Positions 17,277 to 26,710 of a DNA stretch of 64,000 bases are shown piece after piece. Made by a program: the position numbers and the translations under genes. The DNA comes from an uncultured Alphaproteobacteria bacterium (GTDB taxonomy: Bacteria; Pseudomonadota; Alphaproteobacteria; Thalassobaculales; Thalassobaculaceae). Under the pieces are notes generated by a model that saw only the letters and a list, made by a program, of their open reading frames with translations, made no database searches and was not told the DNA's origin. The stretch covers positions 38,115 through 102,114 of the forward strand of contig CACOPQ010000005.1 in assembly GCA_902629125.1 (NCBI GenBank). Reading direction: 5' to 3'. The stretch's first letter is position 1. The number at the start of each line of letters is the position of its first letter.

Positions 17277-19031
17277 ATGAATATATTTGAGAAAATAGAA
17301 AATATAGTCGAGCAAACTCTTCAAGAAATGCCATTTTGGTATGAAAATGAAAATTTGCCACCGCTAAAAATAAAATTGGAGTCCCCTAGAGATAAGAGGC
17401 ATGGAGATTTATCGTCCAATATAGCTATGATTCTTGCAAAAACTATTGGAAAAACACCAAAAGATTTTGCTGCTGAGATATGTTGCAATCTTGTGGGCGC
17501 TGAGTTAATTCAGTCAGCCACTGTTGCGGGACCTGGGTTTATTAACCTGAAATTAAAAGCCGATGTATGGTTTGAATGTGTAAAATGTATCCTTCAGTCG
17601 GGAAAAGATTTTGGATCTTCTGACTTTGGGGAGAACGAATTCATCAATATAGAGTATGTTTCTGCGAATCCGACAGGGCCCCTGCACGCTGCTCATGCAA
17701 GAGGTGCTGTTGTTGGCGACACGTTAGCTCGGCTCTTAAAAAAAGTAGGATACCGAGTTTGTAAAGAGTACTACGTAAATGATGCCGGTACTCAAGTAGA
17801 TATTTTGGCAAAGTCGACCCATTTGCGATATCTTGAAGCTTTGGGGCACGAAATTGGCACCATCCCGGACGGGCTCTATCCAGGCGAATATCTTAAAGAA
17901 GTGGGGATGGCGTTAGCCAAAAAAGACGGGGACACTTGGGTAGCAGCTCCCGAAAAAGACTGGTTGCCTGTAATCAGAGATTTTACTACCCAGTCGTTGA
18001 TGGGTTTAATCAAATCAGATTTGAGTAATTTAGGTATAGTCATGGATGAATATATATCTGAGCGGTCATTAGTGGCTGCCGGTGAAGTTGATAACGCTAT
18101 GAACCTTTTAAAAGAGAAAAAATTAATTTATGAGGGTGTGCTTCAGCGACCAAAAGGAAAACAGTCAGACGATTGGGAGCCACGACCGCAACTTCTGTTC
18201 AAATCGACTGATTTTGGAGATGATGTGGATCGAGCAATTCAAAAATCTGATGGGTCGTGGACTTATTTTGCTTCTGATGTTGCATATCATATCAACAAAA
18301 TTAAACGTGGATACCTCAAAATGATCGATGTATGGGGTGCTGACCACGGCGGTTACGTGCGCCGTATGCAGGCAGCCGTCAATGCTGCCTCGGATCATGA
18401 AGCAAACCTAGATATTAAAATTTGTCAAATCGTGCATTTGTTGAAAAATGGTAACCCGTTTAGAATGTCGAAACGGGCCGGTACTTTTATTACGCTCGAA
18501 GATGTTTTAAAGGCTGTTGGAAAAGATGTTATAAGATTTATGATGCTAACGAGGCGCAATGATCAGGTCTTGGAATTTGATTTTGACACTGTTGTAGCAC
18601 AAAGTCGTGATAACCCAGTATTTTATGTCCAGTACGCGCACGCGCGATGTTGTTCTGTGATGCGTCATGCATCAAAAATGTTTGGCAATAAGAGATTGAC
18701 GTCAGACTTATTGAGTTGTGTCGACTTGGAGAAGTTACGGGATGAAGCAGAGATGGATATAATAAAGGAACTTGCTTCTTGGCCCCGGATAATCGAAGGC
18801 GCTGCGCAAGCTCACGAGCCGCATAGAATTGCTTTCTTTTTAACCGATTTGGCGGGTGCTTTTCACTCGTTATGGAATAAAGGAAAAGATCACAGTGAAT
18901 TGCGATTCATCATCGAAGATGATGAAGAGTTGACGCTTGCTCGTTTAGCTTTGATACAGGCGATTATCCTTGTGTTGGCATCGGGATTGGAACTAATAGG
19001 AATTGAACCGATACAGGAAATGAAATCGTGA
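17277..19031 (+). CDS. argS: Arginyl-tRNA synthetase
   Basis: Charges tRNA-Arg, class Ia. The 584 residues have the N-terminal additional domain (1 to about 115), a HIGH-equivalent in NPTGPLHAAHARGAV (about 130-144), a KMSKS-equivalent FRMSKRAGTFITLED (about 396-410) and a C-terminal DALR anticodon domain starting near YVQYAHARCCSV. The start abuts the dgt stop and the end overlaps the SPOR gene by 4 bases (GTGA), so the three are one operon. Confidence 0.97.
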   Translation: MNIFEKIENIVEQTLQEMPFWYENENLPPLKIKLESPRDKRHGDLSSNIAMILAKTIGKTPKDFAAEICCNLVGAELIQSATVAGPGFINLKLKADVWFECVKCILQSGKDFGSSDFGENEFINIEYVSANPTGPLHAAHARGAVVGDTLARLLKKVGYRVCKEYYVNDAGTQVDILAKSTHLRYLEALGHEIGTIPDGLYPGEYLKEVGMALAKKDGDTWVAAPEKDWLPVIRDFTTQSLMGLIKSDLSNLGIVMDEYISERSLVAAGEVDNAMNLLKEKKLIYEGVLQRPKGKQSDDWEPRPQLLFKSTDFGDDVDRAIQKSDGSWTYFASDVAYHINKIKRGYLKMIDVWGADHGGYVRRMQAAVNAASDHEANLDIKICQIVHLLKNGNPFRMSKRAGTFITLEDVLKAVGKDVIRFMMLTRRNDQVLEFDFDTVVAQSRDNPVFYVQYAHARCCSVMRHASKMFGNKRLTSDLLSCVDLEKLRDEAEMDIIKELASWPRIIEGAAQAHEPHRIAFFLTDLAGAFHSLWNKGKDHSELRFIIEDDEELTLARLALIQAIILVLASGLELIGIEPIQEMKS

Positions 19032-19876
19032 CGAATTTCTCACATGATGGCGGAGAACCGCCGATACTAAATGACTTTGAAAGGCCTGTACCGCCAACGC
19101 TCAATTCGATAGCGCCAGTTCGTTCAGGGTTGAAAATTTTTCTATTCGTTTTGGTGTTTGGTCTAATGTCTGTGATGGGATTAGTCTGGTTCGCACTGTA
19201 CCAAGGTGAATTGATTATTGGAAATGATGACGTGCCTCTGGTTAAAGCGGACACATCACCTATTCGACTAAAACCCGATAACCCAGGAGGTCTTAACGTA
19301 CCGAATCAAGACCGGCTAATTCTCAAAAATTTAGAAATGGCAAATCCCTCAAAGCTTGAAATTCCGGAAAAACTCATCCCCAGACCGGAGCAGCCTATAG
19401 CCACTAATGGTAATAACAAACAGATTGCTAATACAGTTAAACAAAAAGTACTAAAAGATCGTCTTCCAGCGCCTCAAATACCAAAAATCAAAAGTTCTCA
19501 AGGTGACGACGGTGAGTCTAGTAAAATTAAAAATTCAGAAAAGTATAAAAACCTAAAAAATAATAAAATAGAAGTGAGCAAAGATACAAAGAAAAACGGA
19601 CTAAAAACTTCAGTTCAAAGTTTTGAAACGGGTGCTTACAGGATACAACTAGCATCGTTAACTAAACGCCAAGCAGCCGAAAAATTTCTCAAAAAAGTAA
19701 AGATTAGAAATGTTGCCCTGTTGGGAGAAATGACGGGTCGCGTAACAAAGATAAATTTAAAATCAAGAGGGATTTTTTATCGCGTACAAGGTGATCTTAT
19801 TTCAAGAGAAAAAGCCGAAAGAATTTGCAAAACTTTGCGAAGTAAAAAACAAGCCTGCCTTGTAGTTAGAAATTGA
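19028..19876 (+). CDS. SPOR-domain membrane protein
   Basis: Probable septal peptidoglycan-binding protein. The 282 residues have a cytoplasmic N terminus (1 to about 34), one membrane segment (about 37-56, IFLFVLVFGLMSVMGLVWFA), a Lys-rich disordered periplasmic linker (about 75-205) and a C-terminal SPOR domain (about 208-281, starting GAYRIQLASLTKRQAAE). SPOR domains bind denuded glycan strands at division sites. The GTG start overlaps the argS stop by 4 bases. It precedes nagZ by 13 bases, which fits a cell-wall role. Confidence 0.87.
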   Translation: MTNFSHDGGEPPILNDFERPVPPTLNSIAPVRSGLKIFLFVLVFGLMSVMGLVWFALYQGELIIGNDDVPLVKADTSPIRLKPDNPGGLNVPNQDRLILKNLEMANPSKLEIPEKLIPRPEQPIATNGNNKQIANTVKQKVLKDRLPAPQIPKIKSSQGDDGESSKIKNSEKYKNLKNNKIEVSKDTKKNGLKTSVQSFETGAYRIQLASLTKRQAAEKFLKKVKIRNVALLGEMTGRVTKINLKSRGIFYRVQGDLISREKAERICKTLRSKKQACLVVRN

Positions 19877-19889
19877 TAGGCGCTCTTGG

Positions 19890-20921
19890 ATGAAAAACCC
19901 GATTATTTTTGGTTGCCAAGGTCTTGTGCTTACAGCTCACGAACGATCATTTTTCAAAGAGTTCCCGCCTTTAGGTTTCATCTTGTTTAAACGCAATTGT
20001 AGTACAAAAACGCAAGTGATTTCTCTCATAAATAGTCTTAGAGATGTTGTTGGCGAGAAAGTACCAATATTGATAGATCAAGAAGGTGGAAGAGTTCAGA
20101 GACTATCTCCACCTATATGGAACGCATATCCGCCACCTGAGGTGTTTGGGTTTATTTTTAATTCTGATAAAGAGAAAGCAAGGCAATTGATTAAAACCAA
20201 TTATCAAATAATTGCTTCTGAATTATTTGACCTAGGCATTAATGTAAACTGTGCGCCCGTAATAGATTTAAGTGAAAAGCGGGGCCATTTTGTTATTGGT
20301 GATAGAGCTCTTGGTAGTGACCCCAAAACTGTTGGTGTACTTGGTAAAGCGGTAATTGAGGGACTAGAAAGTGGCGGGGTTTCCGGAATGATAAAGCATA
20401 TCCCCGGGCATGGTCGCGCTGAAGTGGATAGCCATGAGAGTCTTCCAAGGATAGATAGTTGCTTAGACGATTTATTATCGAGAGAATTTAGCCCTTTCAT
20501 ACAGCTTCGTTTCGCCGCTGCCGCTATGACTGGCCACCTATTGTTTCCAAAACTGGATCCAACACATCCTGTTACATTTTCGCGCAAAATCATTAATGAT
20601 ATCATAAGAAATTTGATAAAGTTTGACGGGATACTCCTGAGTGATGATCTTTCTATGAACGCTCTTAGTGGATCTATAGATGACAGATATATTAACGCGC
20701 TCGAAGCTGGATGCGATGTTGGTTTACATTGCAATGGAAATTTTCAGGAAATGGAACTTGTTGCAAAAGCATGTCCTGGTATTAAAAACGTTGCTAAAAG
20801 TAGAATAAGGGTTTTTCTTAAAAAGGTCGCCGATGTGTCTGAAAATCGAGAAATCTCTGACATTAATGAACTAAATGCAAAACTACGCAAAGGACTAAAG
20901 GGCTTTTTCAACTTTATGTAA
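19890..20921 (+). CDS. nagZ: Beta-N-acetylhexosaminidase (NagZ, glycoside hydrolase family 3)
   Basis: Cleaves N-acetylglucosamine from anhydro-muropeptides during peptidoglycan recycling in the cytoplasm. The 343 residues show LIDQEGGRVQRL (about 60-71), the catalytic loop KHIPGHGRAEVDSHESLP (Asp/His dyad, about 170-187) and the nucleophile Asp in GILLSDDLSMNAL. Length is standard. It closes the dgt-argS-SPOR-nagZ operon; the 232 bases to scpA hold no other recognisable feature. Confidence 0.95.
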   Translation: MKNPIIFGCQGLVLTAHERSFFKEFPPLGFILFKRNCSTKTQVISLINSLRDVVGEKVPILIDQEGGRVQRLSPPIWNAYPPPEVFGFIFNSDKEKARQLIKTNYQIIASELFDLGINVNCAPVIDLSEKRGHFVIGDRALGSDPKTVGVLGKAVIEGLESGGVSGMIKHIPGHGRAEVDSHESLPRIDSCLDDLLSREFSPFIQLRFAAAAMTGHLLFPKLDPTHPVTFSRKIINDIIRNLIKFDGILLSDDLSMNALSGSIDDRYINALEAGCDVGLHCNGNFQEMELVAKACPGIKNVAKSRIRVFLKKVADVSENREISDINELNAKLRKGLKGFFNFM

Positions 20922-21153
20922 TTAATAGATATTTCTTCTGCGTTGTGATTTGACTAAAGTTTTACCGCTTACGTGACTTATTAAAACCTAAGCGTAAAAA
21001 GGCTAAGGAATTTATTTTGAAACAACTTATTAATGCTTATACTTGTGTGCCTTTTAAGCATGTTATTTTTGATTAGTTTACAGCACCGTCACCAGTGTAG
21101 ATGTTTTGTCTATGTCCAAATAGCTCTAAAATTTTTTAAGTAAGGCAGATACA

Positions 21154-21948
21154 ATGGTTGAGAAGAACCAAGAATTTGAAGAAGATGAGCCAAGATTTTT
21201 GAGTGAAAACGAACCCATTCAATTATCATTATTCCTTACTTTAGAGGGTTTTGAGGGCCCTATCGATGTATTATTGTCGTTGGCGAGAGAACAGAAAGTG
21301 GATTTGACGCAAATTTCCATCTTGGAATTAGCGCAGCAATACCTAGAATTCGTGCAGCAGGCACAGTCACTAAACTTAGAAGTTGCTGCAGATTACCTCG
21401 TTATGGCGGCTTGGTTGGCTTACCTTAAATCACGCATTCTGCTTCCTAGAGATGAAGAGGGAGAAAACAGTACGCCGGAAGAGTTAGCAGAAGCATTGAG
21501 ATTTCAACTTCGAAGACTTGAGGCCATGAGAAAGGCTGGCAGAGCAATTCTGCAATTGCCTCAGCTCGGGTTGGATGTGTTTTCGAGAGGTATGCCTGAA
21601 TTAATAAGCAATGTGACTTCGCCAATTTATGATTTAAGTTTGTTTGAACTTTTAAAAAGCTATGGACAGGTCAAAGTTCGTGGGGAAGTATCAACATTAA
21701 GCATTGTTGCTACACGTTTATACTCGGTGGATGAAGCGATAGAACGACTAAAGAATATGTTAGGAGATATTCCAGATTGGCGGGAACTTATAGGTTTCTT
21801 GCCAGATGGTTTGAATAATAACTTATTAACTAGATCAGCTGTGGCTTCAACATTTGCCGCTAGCCTAGAGTTAGCTAAAGAAGGTTACATCGAGCTTAAG
21901 CAAAACAATACCTATGGTCCTATTTTTATAAGACCGCGAGGTATATAA
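21154..21948 (+). CDS. scpA: Segregation and condensation protein A
   Basis: Kleisin subunit of the SMC-ScpAB condensin. The 264 residues contain FEGPIDVLLSLAREQKVDL and ISILELAQQYLEF (N-terminal kleisin helices) and ADYLVMAAWLAYLKSRILLP, all diagnostic. The C-terminal winged-helix part follows from about residue 195. It precedes scpB by 2 bases. Confidence 0.95.
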   Translation: MVEKNQEFEEDEPRFLSENEPIQLSLFLTLEGFEGPIDVLLSLAREQKVDLTQISILELAQQYLEFVQQAQSLNLEVAADYLVMAAWLAYLKSRILLPRDEEGENSTPEELAEALRFQLRRLEAMRKAGRAILQLPQLGLDVFSRGMPELISNVTSPIYDLSLFELLKSYGQVKVRGEVSTLSIVATRLYSVDEAIERLKNMLGDIPDWRELIGFLPDGLNNNLLTRSAVASTFAASLELAKEGYIELKQNNTYGPIFIRPRGI

Positions 21949-21950
21949 AA

Positions 21951-22646
21951 ATGAGCCAAATGGAAAAAAGGGTGATTGGAAAGTTGCCAGAAAATAAAAA
22001 ATCCCTCCGAGATGAATATATGGCTGAGATAAGGCTGATGGAGGCACTTTTGTTTGCCAGTCAAAGACCTCTAAAGGTACAAGATATTCAGGAAAGATTA
22101 CCCATTGGTGTCCCCGTTACTGAACTGATTTCCGAGTTGAAAAATGATTATCTGTCGAAGGGTGTAAATCTGGTTAATATTGCCGGCGGTTGGACGTTTA
22201 GAACTGCAGATGATCTAAAGGATAATTTGCGAAGTTTGGTCCAAGTTAAACGGCGGCTCTCGGCGGCGGCAATCGAAACTCTCGCAATTATTGCATATCA
22301 CCAGCCGGTTACAAGAGGTGATATTGAAACTATAAGGGGGGTGGCTGTTAGTAAGGGAACCCTCGACACGTTGCTTGAATGTAACTGGATACGTCCGCGT
22401 GGTAGAAGGAGAGTTCCTGGTCGACCTCTTCAATGGGGAACAAGCGAAGAATTTTTAGAATATTTTGGTTTACAAAATTTGAACGATTTGCCGGGTGTAG
22501 AAGAATTGAAAGCAACAGGGCTTTTGGAAAAACGGGATAGTCTGACGTCTCTTATCTTGCCGGACGATGCGCTGGTTGAAGAGGATTCAGACGAGCAAGA
22601 CGAACTTTTCCCTTTAGGACATGGGGATGCTTTAGAGGATTGCTAG
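21951..22646 (+). CDS. scpB: Segregation and condensation protein B
   Basis: Dimeric partner of ScpA in the SMC condensin complex. The 231 residues include two winged-helix domains. LMEALLFASQRPLKVQDIQ opens the first, and AIETLAIIAYHQPVTRGDIE followed by RGVAVSKGTLDTLLE lies in the second (about 105-140). The C-terminal 40 residues are acidic. It is co-transcribed with scpA. Confidence 0.95.
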   Translation: MSQMEKRVIGKLPENKKSLRDEYMAEIRLMEALLFASQRPLKVQDIQERLPIGVPVTELISELKNDYLSKGVNLVNIAGGWTFRTADDLKDNLRSLVQVKRRLSAAAIETLAIIAYHQPVTRGDIETIRGVAVSKGTLDTLLECNWIRPRGRRRVPGRPLQWGTSEEFLEYFGLQNLNDLPGVEELKATGLLEKRDSLTSLILPDDALVEEDSDEQDELFPLGHGDALEDC

Positions 22647-22705
22647 ATTTTATTCTTTCCGCAGAGCATTTTTATTAAATTCAATAAATCTAGAAGAAGA
22701 ATGTA

Positions 22706-23779
22706 GTGAAAAGAAAAGCGTTACAGATGACCGGAGTTTGGCATCGGTATGGAAATACCACAGCCCTGGAAAACCTTTCGATTGCTTTGCATGAGGGAGA
22801 GGTGGTCTGCCTATTGGGGCCGTCTGGTTGCGGTAAGTCGACAGCTCTTAGAATAGCTGCAGGGCTAGAGCGGGCGCAAAAGGGTATTGTGGAGCTGGGT
22901 GATACCATTGTCTCTGACAGCGAGGTTCATTTACCGGCCGAAGATCGAAACATAGGCTTAGTCTTTCAAGATTATGCGCTGTTTCCTCATCTATCTGTTA
23001 TAGACAACGTAAAATTTGGATTAAAAAGAGATCGTTCCGGAATGGCTGAAAGTAAAGCCCGTAACGCTTTAGAGATGGTTCATATGGAAAAATTTCTGAA
23101 AAAGTATCCCCATATGTTATCAGGCGGTGAACAACAGAGAGTGGCCTTAGCAAGAGCTCTGGCTCCACAACCTGAAGTTATGCTGTTGGATGAACCATAC
23201 TCCGGGCTCGATGCCAGACTTCGTGAAAAGATACGCGATGAGGTATTACACTTATTACGTCAACAGGGTTGCGCAACACTGATGGTAACGCACGATGCTG
23301 AAGAAGCAATGTTTATGGCAGATAAAATAATAGTAATGAATGACGGGCGTGTTATTCAAGTTGGCTCACCAGCTGAATTATATTTTCAGCCCGTAAACTC
23401 GTTTGTAGCAGGTATTTTTGGAGAATTAAATAAATTAAATGGATTAGTGTGCGGGAACAAAGCAATGACGTCTCTGGTTGATTTTCCCGTACAAAAGTTT
23501 GCAACTGGTACTAAGGTTGAAGTAGTTCTGAGACCTGAGGCACTTTGTTTGTTACCGTTAGAGGGATCAGATATTTACTTTGAGGCGCTAGTAGTCGAGT
23601 CGAGATTACTAGGACGAATGAGTTACATTCATTTATCTTCGAAATGCAGAAATCGAGATGGTGAAAACATTAATTTACATTGCAAGATGCCTGGCCGGGT
23701 TTTACCTTCTACTGGAGAAATCGTGCGAGTTTATGTGGAAGTTGAGCAGACATTCGTTTTTGAAAAAAACAAACAATAG
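22706..23779 (+). CDS. ABC transporter ATP-binding protein (FbpC/PotA-like), without transporter partners
   Basis: ATPase of an importer, most like ferric-iron (FbpC) or spermidine/putrescine/thiosulfate types. The 357 residues have Walker A GPSGCGKST (about 38-46), Q-loop QDYALFPH, signature LSGGEQQRVALARAL, Walker B VMLLDEPYSGLDARL and VTHDAEEAM. A C-terminal TOBE-like regulatory region (about 235-350) follows. The start is GTG at 22706. No permease or binding protein is adjacent; the gene sits alone between scpB and tatA, so its membrane partners must be elsewhere. The substrate is not determinable. Confidence 0.88.
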   Translation: MKRKALQMTGVWHRYGNTTALENLSIALHEGEVVCLLGPSGCGKSTALRIAAGLERAQKGIVELGDTIVSDSEVHLPAEDRNIGLVFQDYALFPHLSVIDNVKFGLKRDRSGMAESKARNALEMVHMEKFLKKYPHMLSGGEQQRVALARALAPQPEVMLLDEPYSGLDARLREKIRDEVLHLLRQQGCATLMVTHDAEEAMFMADKIIVMNDGRVIQVGSPAELYFQPVNSFVAGIFGELNKLNGLVCGNKAMTSLVDFPVQKFATGTKVEVVLRPEALCLLPLEGSDIYFEALVVESRLLGRMSYIHLSSKCRNRDGENINLHCKMPGRVLPSTGEIVRVYVEVEQTFVFEKNKQ

Positions 23780-23871
23780 CCTAATTTTAGATGAAGCTCT
23801 ATTTGTTTATTTTAGGGTGTTTAAGTGCAGACAATATTCTGATGAAAAAAAATTGAGATTGGAGTGTATGG

Positions 23872-24105
23872 ATGGGATTTACGAGTATTTGGCACTGGAT
23901 AATAGTATTGGTAGTTGTTTTAGTTTTATTTGGTGGACGAGGAAAAATATCTTCGATAATGGGTGATTTTGGAAAAGGCCTTAAGAATTTTAAGAAAGGT
24001 GCGAGTTCTGACGATGATGAGGGGAAAACTTCGAGTAACTTTGAAGTGATAGAAAATGCTCAGAGTATCAAAGAAGATGCTAAGAAAGATAGTAGCGAAA
24101 AGTAA
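23872..24105 (+). CDS. tatA: Twin-arginine translocase subunit TatA
   Basis: Pore-forming subunit of the Tat export system. The 77 residues start with a membrane helix (about 5-20, [16 protein letters not shown]), then the hinge [24 protein letters not shown] amphipathic helix and an acidic Ser-rich tail. This is standard TatA length. A one-frame-shifted ATG at 23868 opens a different frame and is not the start. tatB follows after 44 bases. Confidence 0.94.
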   Translation: MGFTSIWHWIIVLVVVLVLFGGRGKISSIMGDFGKGLKNFKKGASSDDDEGKTSSNFEVIENAQSIKEDAKKDSSEK

Positions 24106-24149
24106 TTTTAAGACTCTCGATAAAGTATCTAAAGTTCCAGGAGGCAATC

Positions 24150-24473
24150 ATATTAGATTTAGGTTGGCCAGAGTTATTTATTATTATGCTAGTCGCCTTA
24201 GTAATTGTCGGTCCTAAGGAGTTACCAGGGCTTGTACGCGCGGCAGCATCTTGGTTAAGAAAAACAAAACGGTCCATTAATAATTTTCAAAACTCGATAG
24301 AAGAAATTGCAAGGGAAGTAGAGTTAGACAAGGTAAAAAAAGATGCAGAAGAGCTGCTTATTAATGAAGTGTCTTCTCTGCCTGAAGATATTGATGAGGT
24401 GTTAAAAGTTGATGCTGATCTGGGGGGGGCTAATTTTTCACAGAGACGAGAAGAAAGATCAAAAAGCAAATAA
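24150..24473 (+). CDS. tatB: Twin-arginine translocase subunit TatB, with apparent ATA start
   Basis: Substrate-recognition subunit of the Tat complex. The conserved N terminus LDLGWPELFIIMLVALVIVG is encoded from 24153, upstream of the first ATG (24186), which would remove the essential GWPEL motif and half the membrane helix. No ATG, GTG or TTG lies in frame between the tatA stop and 24186. AGGAGG at 24139-24144 is 5 bases before ATA at 24150, so ATA is the best start, giving 107 residues. The body shows VGPKELPGLVRAAASWLRK followed by an amphipathic helix and an acidic tail. Either a true AUA start or a base error at an ATG. Confidence 0.85.
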   Translation: MLDLGWPELFIIMLVALVIVGPKELPGLVRAAASWLRKTKRSINNFQNSIEEIAREVELDKVKKDAEELLINEVSSLPEDIDEVLKVDADLGGANFSQRREERSKSK

Positions 24474-24636
24474 AAGAGTGAAACGTACTGGAGATTATAG
24501 AAGTGTAATAGTTAAACGAATAGAGGTATAACTTTCACCATGATTAAATAATCAAAACGGCTTCGTTCTAATTTTTACGAAGATATATCGTAAGCTTGAC
24601 TAAAAATGACCGTGGGTTTTGGTACAGGATAAAAAA

Positions 24637-25926
24637 ATGCATGACATAAGGCAAATTAGGCAAGATAGTTCCGAGTTTGATCGTCAAATGATAAGGCGGG
24701 GTTTGAGCCCGAACTCAGCTGATATTTTGTCGATAGATTTTAAAAAGAGAAGTGCTGTGACTGAACTTCAGATGCTTCAGGAAAAAAGAAATAAGATTTC
24801 AAAAGAGGTTGGGGAGGCAAGGCGCTTCGGTCATAAGTCAGATCATTTGGTGGAAGAGGTTAGTCGGTTAAAAAATGCGATAATAAAAATGGAGAAGATT
24901 GATAGAGAATTGTCAGTGAATCTTGAAGAAAGTTTAAGTGAATTACCAAATTATTTGGCTGAAGATGTTCCACAGGGAAATTCTGAGCTGGACAATATAG
25001 AGTTGAGAAACGAAGGAATTATTAGACCTCGTCTATTTCAACCCAAGGATCATGTAGGGTTAGGTGAGAAACTTAAGGAAATAGACTTTGATAGCGCGGC
25101 GAAGATTTCCGGTGCTCGTTTTGTCATCTTACGAGGACAGTTAGCGCGCCTGGAAAGGGCATTAGCTAATTTTATGTTAGACCATCAAATCAACAAGTAT
25201 GGATACCTAGAAGTTTCTCCGCCGGCATTGGTAAACTCAGAAGCACTTTTTGGAACCGGTCAGCTACCAAAGTTTAGTGATCAACAGTTTAAAACAGAGG
25301 ATGGGTTATGGTTAATACCAACGGCGGAAGTCCCATTAACAAATCTTGTAAGAGACTGTATTCTGGAAGAGGAAGCATTGCCCCTTAGGTTTACCGCTTA
25401 TACGCCATGCTTTAGGTCTGAAGCCGGGGCGGCCGGGCGCGATACACGCGGGATGATCCGGGTCCACCAGTTTGGTAAAGTTGAGATGGTATCAATAACA
25501 CATCCTAAACAATCAGAGGAAGAGCATGAAAGGATGACGAGTTGTGCAGAAAGTATATTAAAAGCCCTCGAGCTGCCTTTTCGAACGGTTGTGCTCTGCA
25601 GTGGTGATACAGGATTTAGTGCGGTGAAGACTTATGACATAGAAGTTTGGTTGCCGGGACAGCTGGAAGGTGAGGGGCAATATCGTGAGATTTCTAGCTG
25701 TTCCTCTTGCGGTGCCTTTCAAGCTAGAAGAATGCGTGCTCGGTATAGACCAAAAAATTCTAAAACGAATGAGTTTGTTCACACATTAAACGGCTCTGGT
25801 TTAGCAGTTGGTCGTGCACTAATTGCAGTATTGGAAAATCACCAGCAAAAAAATGGTAGTATTTTAATTCCTGAAGCACTTCAGAAATACATGAATGGTC
25901 AAGAAATTATTAATCCGCCTGAGTGA
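24637..25926 (+). CDS. serS: Seryl-tRNA synthetase
   Basis: Charges tRNA-Ser, class II. From the ATG at 24637 (AGGA 7 bases before) it is 429 residues; a TTG at 24619 is less likely. The N-terminal long coiled-coil arm spans about 25-100. Motif 2 is FRSEAGAAGRDTRGMIRVHQ and motif 3 is NGSGLAVGRALIAVLE. In most relatives tatC lies between tatB and serS; here that gap is 163 bases and non-coding, apart from a short palindrome TGATTAAATAATCA (24541-24554). Confidence 0.96.
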   Translation: MHDIRQIRQDSSEFDRQMIRRGLSPNSADILSIDFKKRSAVTELQMLQEKRNKISKEVGEARRFGHKSDHLVEEVSRLKNAIIKMEKIDRELSVNLEESLSELPNYLAEDVPQGNSELDNIELRNEGIIRPRLFQPKDHVGLGEKLKEIDFDSAAKISGARFVILRGQLARLERALANFMLDHQINKYGYLEVSPPALVNSEALFGTGQLPKFSDQQFKTEDGLWLIPTAEVPLTNLVRDCILEEEALPLRFTAYTPCFRSEAGAAGRDTRGMIRVHQFGKVEMVSITHPKQSEEEHERMTSCAESILKALELPFRTVVLCSGDTGFSAVKTYDIEVWLPGQLEGEGQYREISSCSSCGAFQARRMRARYRPKNSKTNEFVHTLNGSGLAVGRALIAVLENHQQKNGSILIPEALQKYMNGQEIINPPE

Positions 25927-25933
25927 AAATAAA

Positions 25934-26710
25934 ATGCAGTCGTTATCGAATTACAAAAATTTAAATGATGCGCGAATTCTTATAACCAATGACGACGGTT
26001 ACGATGCTGATGGGATTAAATTGTTGACTGAGATAACAGAGCCAATGGTTAAAGAAGTATGGGTCATTGCCCCGTTGAAAGAAAGCAGCGGTTCAGGTCA
26101 TTCTCTAACCGTACGGCGTAATATAGATGTCGTTCAACTTTCGGACCGAAAATTTTCGGTTGATGGAACCCCAACAGATTGTGTGATTATTGCGCTCAAT
26201 CAAATAATGGAAAGGTGCAGACCCGACCTTATACTTTCTGGCATTAATCGTGGCGTAAATATTGCCGAAGATATAACTTATTCAGGAACCATTGGCGCCG
26301 CTTATGAAGCAACTATAGCTGGTGTTCGTGCAATAGCCTTTAGTCAAGAGCTATCAACGACTGCAAAAATTGACTGGTCCTCTGCCAGGGAGAATGTGGG
26401 CGCGGTCATACAAAGGTTGTATAATAAAGATTGGAAGCCTGATTGTCTTCTCAATGTTAATTTTCCAAAACAAATAAATGGTGCAGGCCAAATTAAATTT
26501 TCTTTCCAAGGCCGGCATAAACAAGGCGATGAAATAGCTCTGATAAGCAATTCTCCTAGGAAAAAGAGTTACAGGATAGGGGCTGTGAAATTCAATAAAT
26601 CTGTTCAAGAAAACTCGGACGTAGAAGCGCTTAGGAAAGGCTTTATTTCTGTTACACCAATTTCAATAAATCATACGGATACAGCCTTCAAGAAGAGTCT
26701 AGAAAATTAG
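25934..26710 (+). CDS. surE: 5'/3'-nucleotidase SurE
   Basis: Metal-dependent nucleoside monophosphatase and exopolyphosphatase of stationary-phase survival. The 258 residues from ATG 25934 contain the metal motif ARILITNDDGYDADG (about 11-25), SGSGHSLTV (about 50-58), VDGTPTDCVI and LILSGINRGVN. An upstream in-frame start at 25895 would overlap serS and has no support. It follows serS by 7 bases. The pcm gene that often follows surE is absent; 26711-26895 holds nothing recognisable. Confidence 0.95.
   Translation: MQSLSNYKNLNDARILITNDDGYDADGIKLLTEITEPMVKEVWVIAPLKESSGSGHSLTVRRNIDVVQLSDRKFSVDGTPTDCVIIALNQIMERCRPDLILSGINRGVNIAEDITYSGTIGAAYEATIAGVRAIAFSQELSTTAKIDWSSARENVGAVIQRLYNKDWKPDCLLNVNFPKQINGAGQIKFSFQGRHKQGDEIALISNSPRKKSYRIGAVKFNKSVQENSDVEALRKGFISVTPISINHTDTAFKKSLEN

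Noticed and set aside
24541..24582. Palindrome TGATTAAATAATCA and a short hairpin (CTTCGT/ACGAAG) before serS as a regulator site or terminator.
   Set aside because: Stems are only 6 bp with no T-tract in the right place; common by chance in AT-rich gaps.
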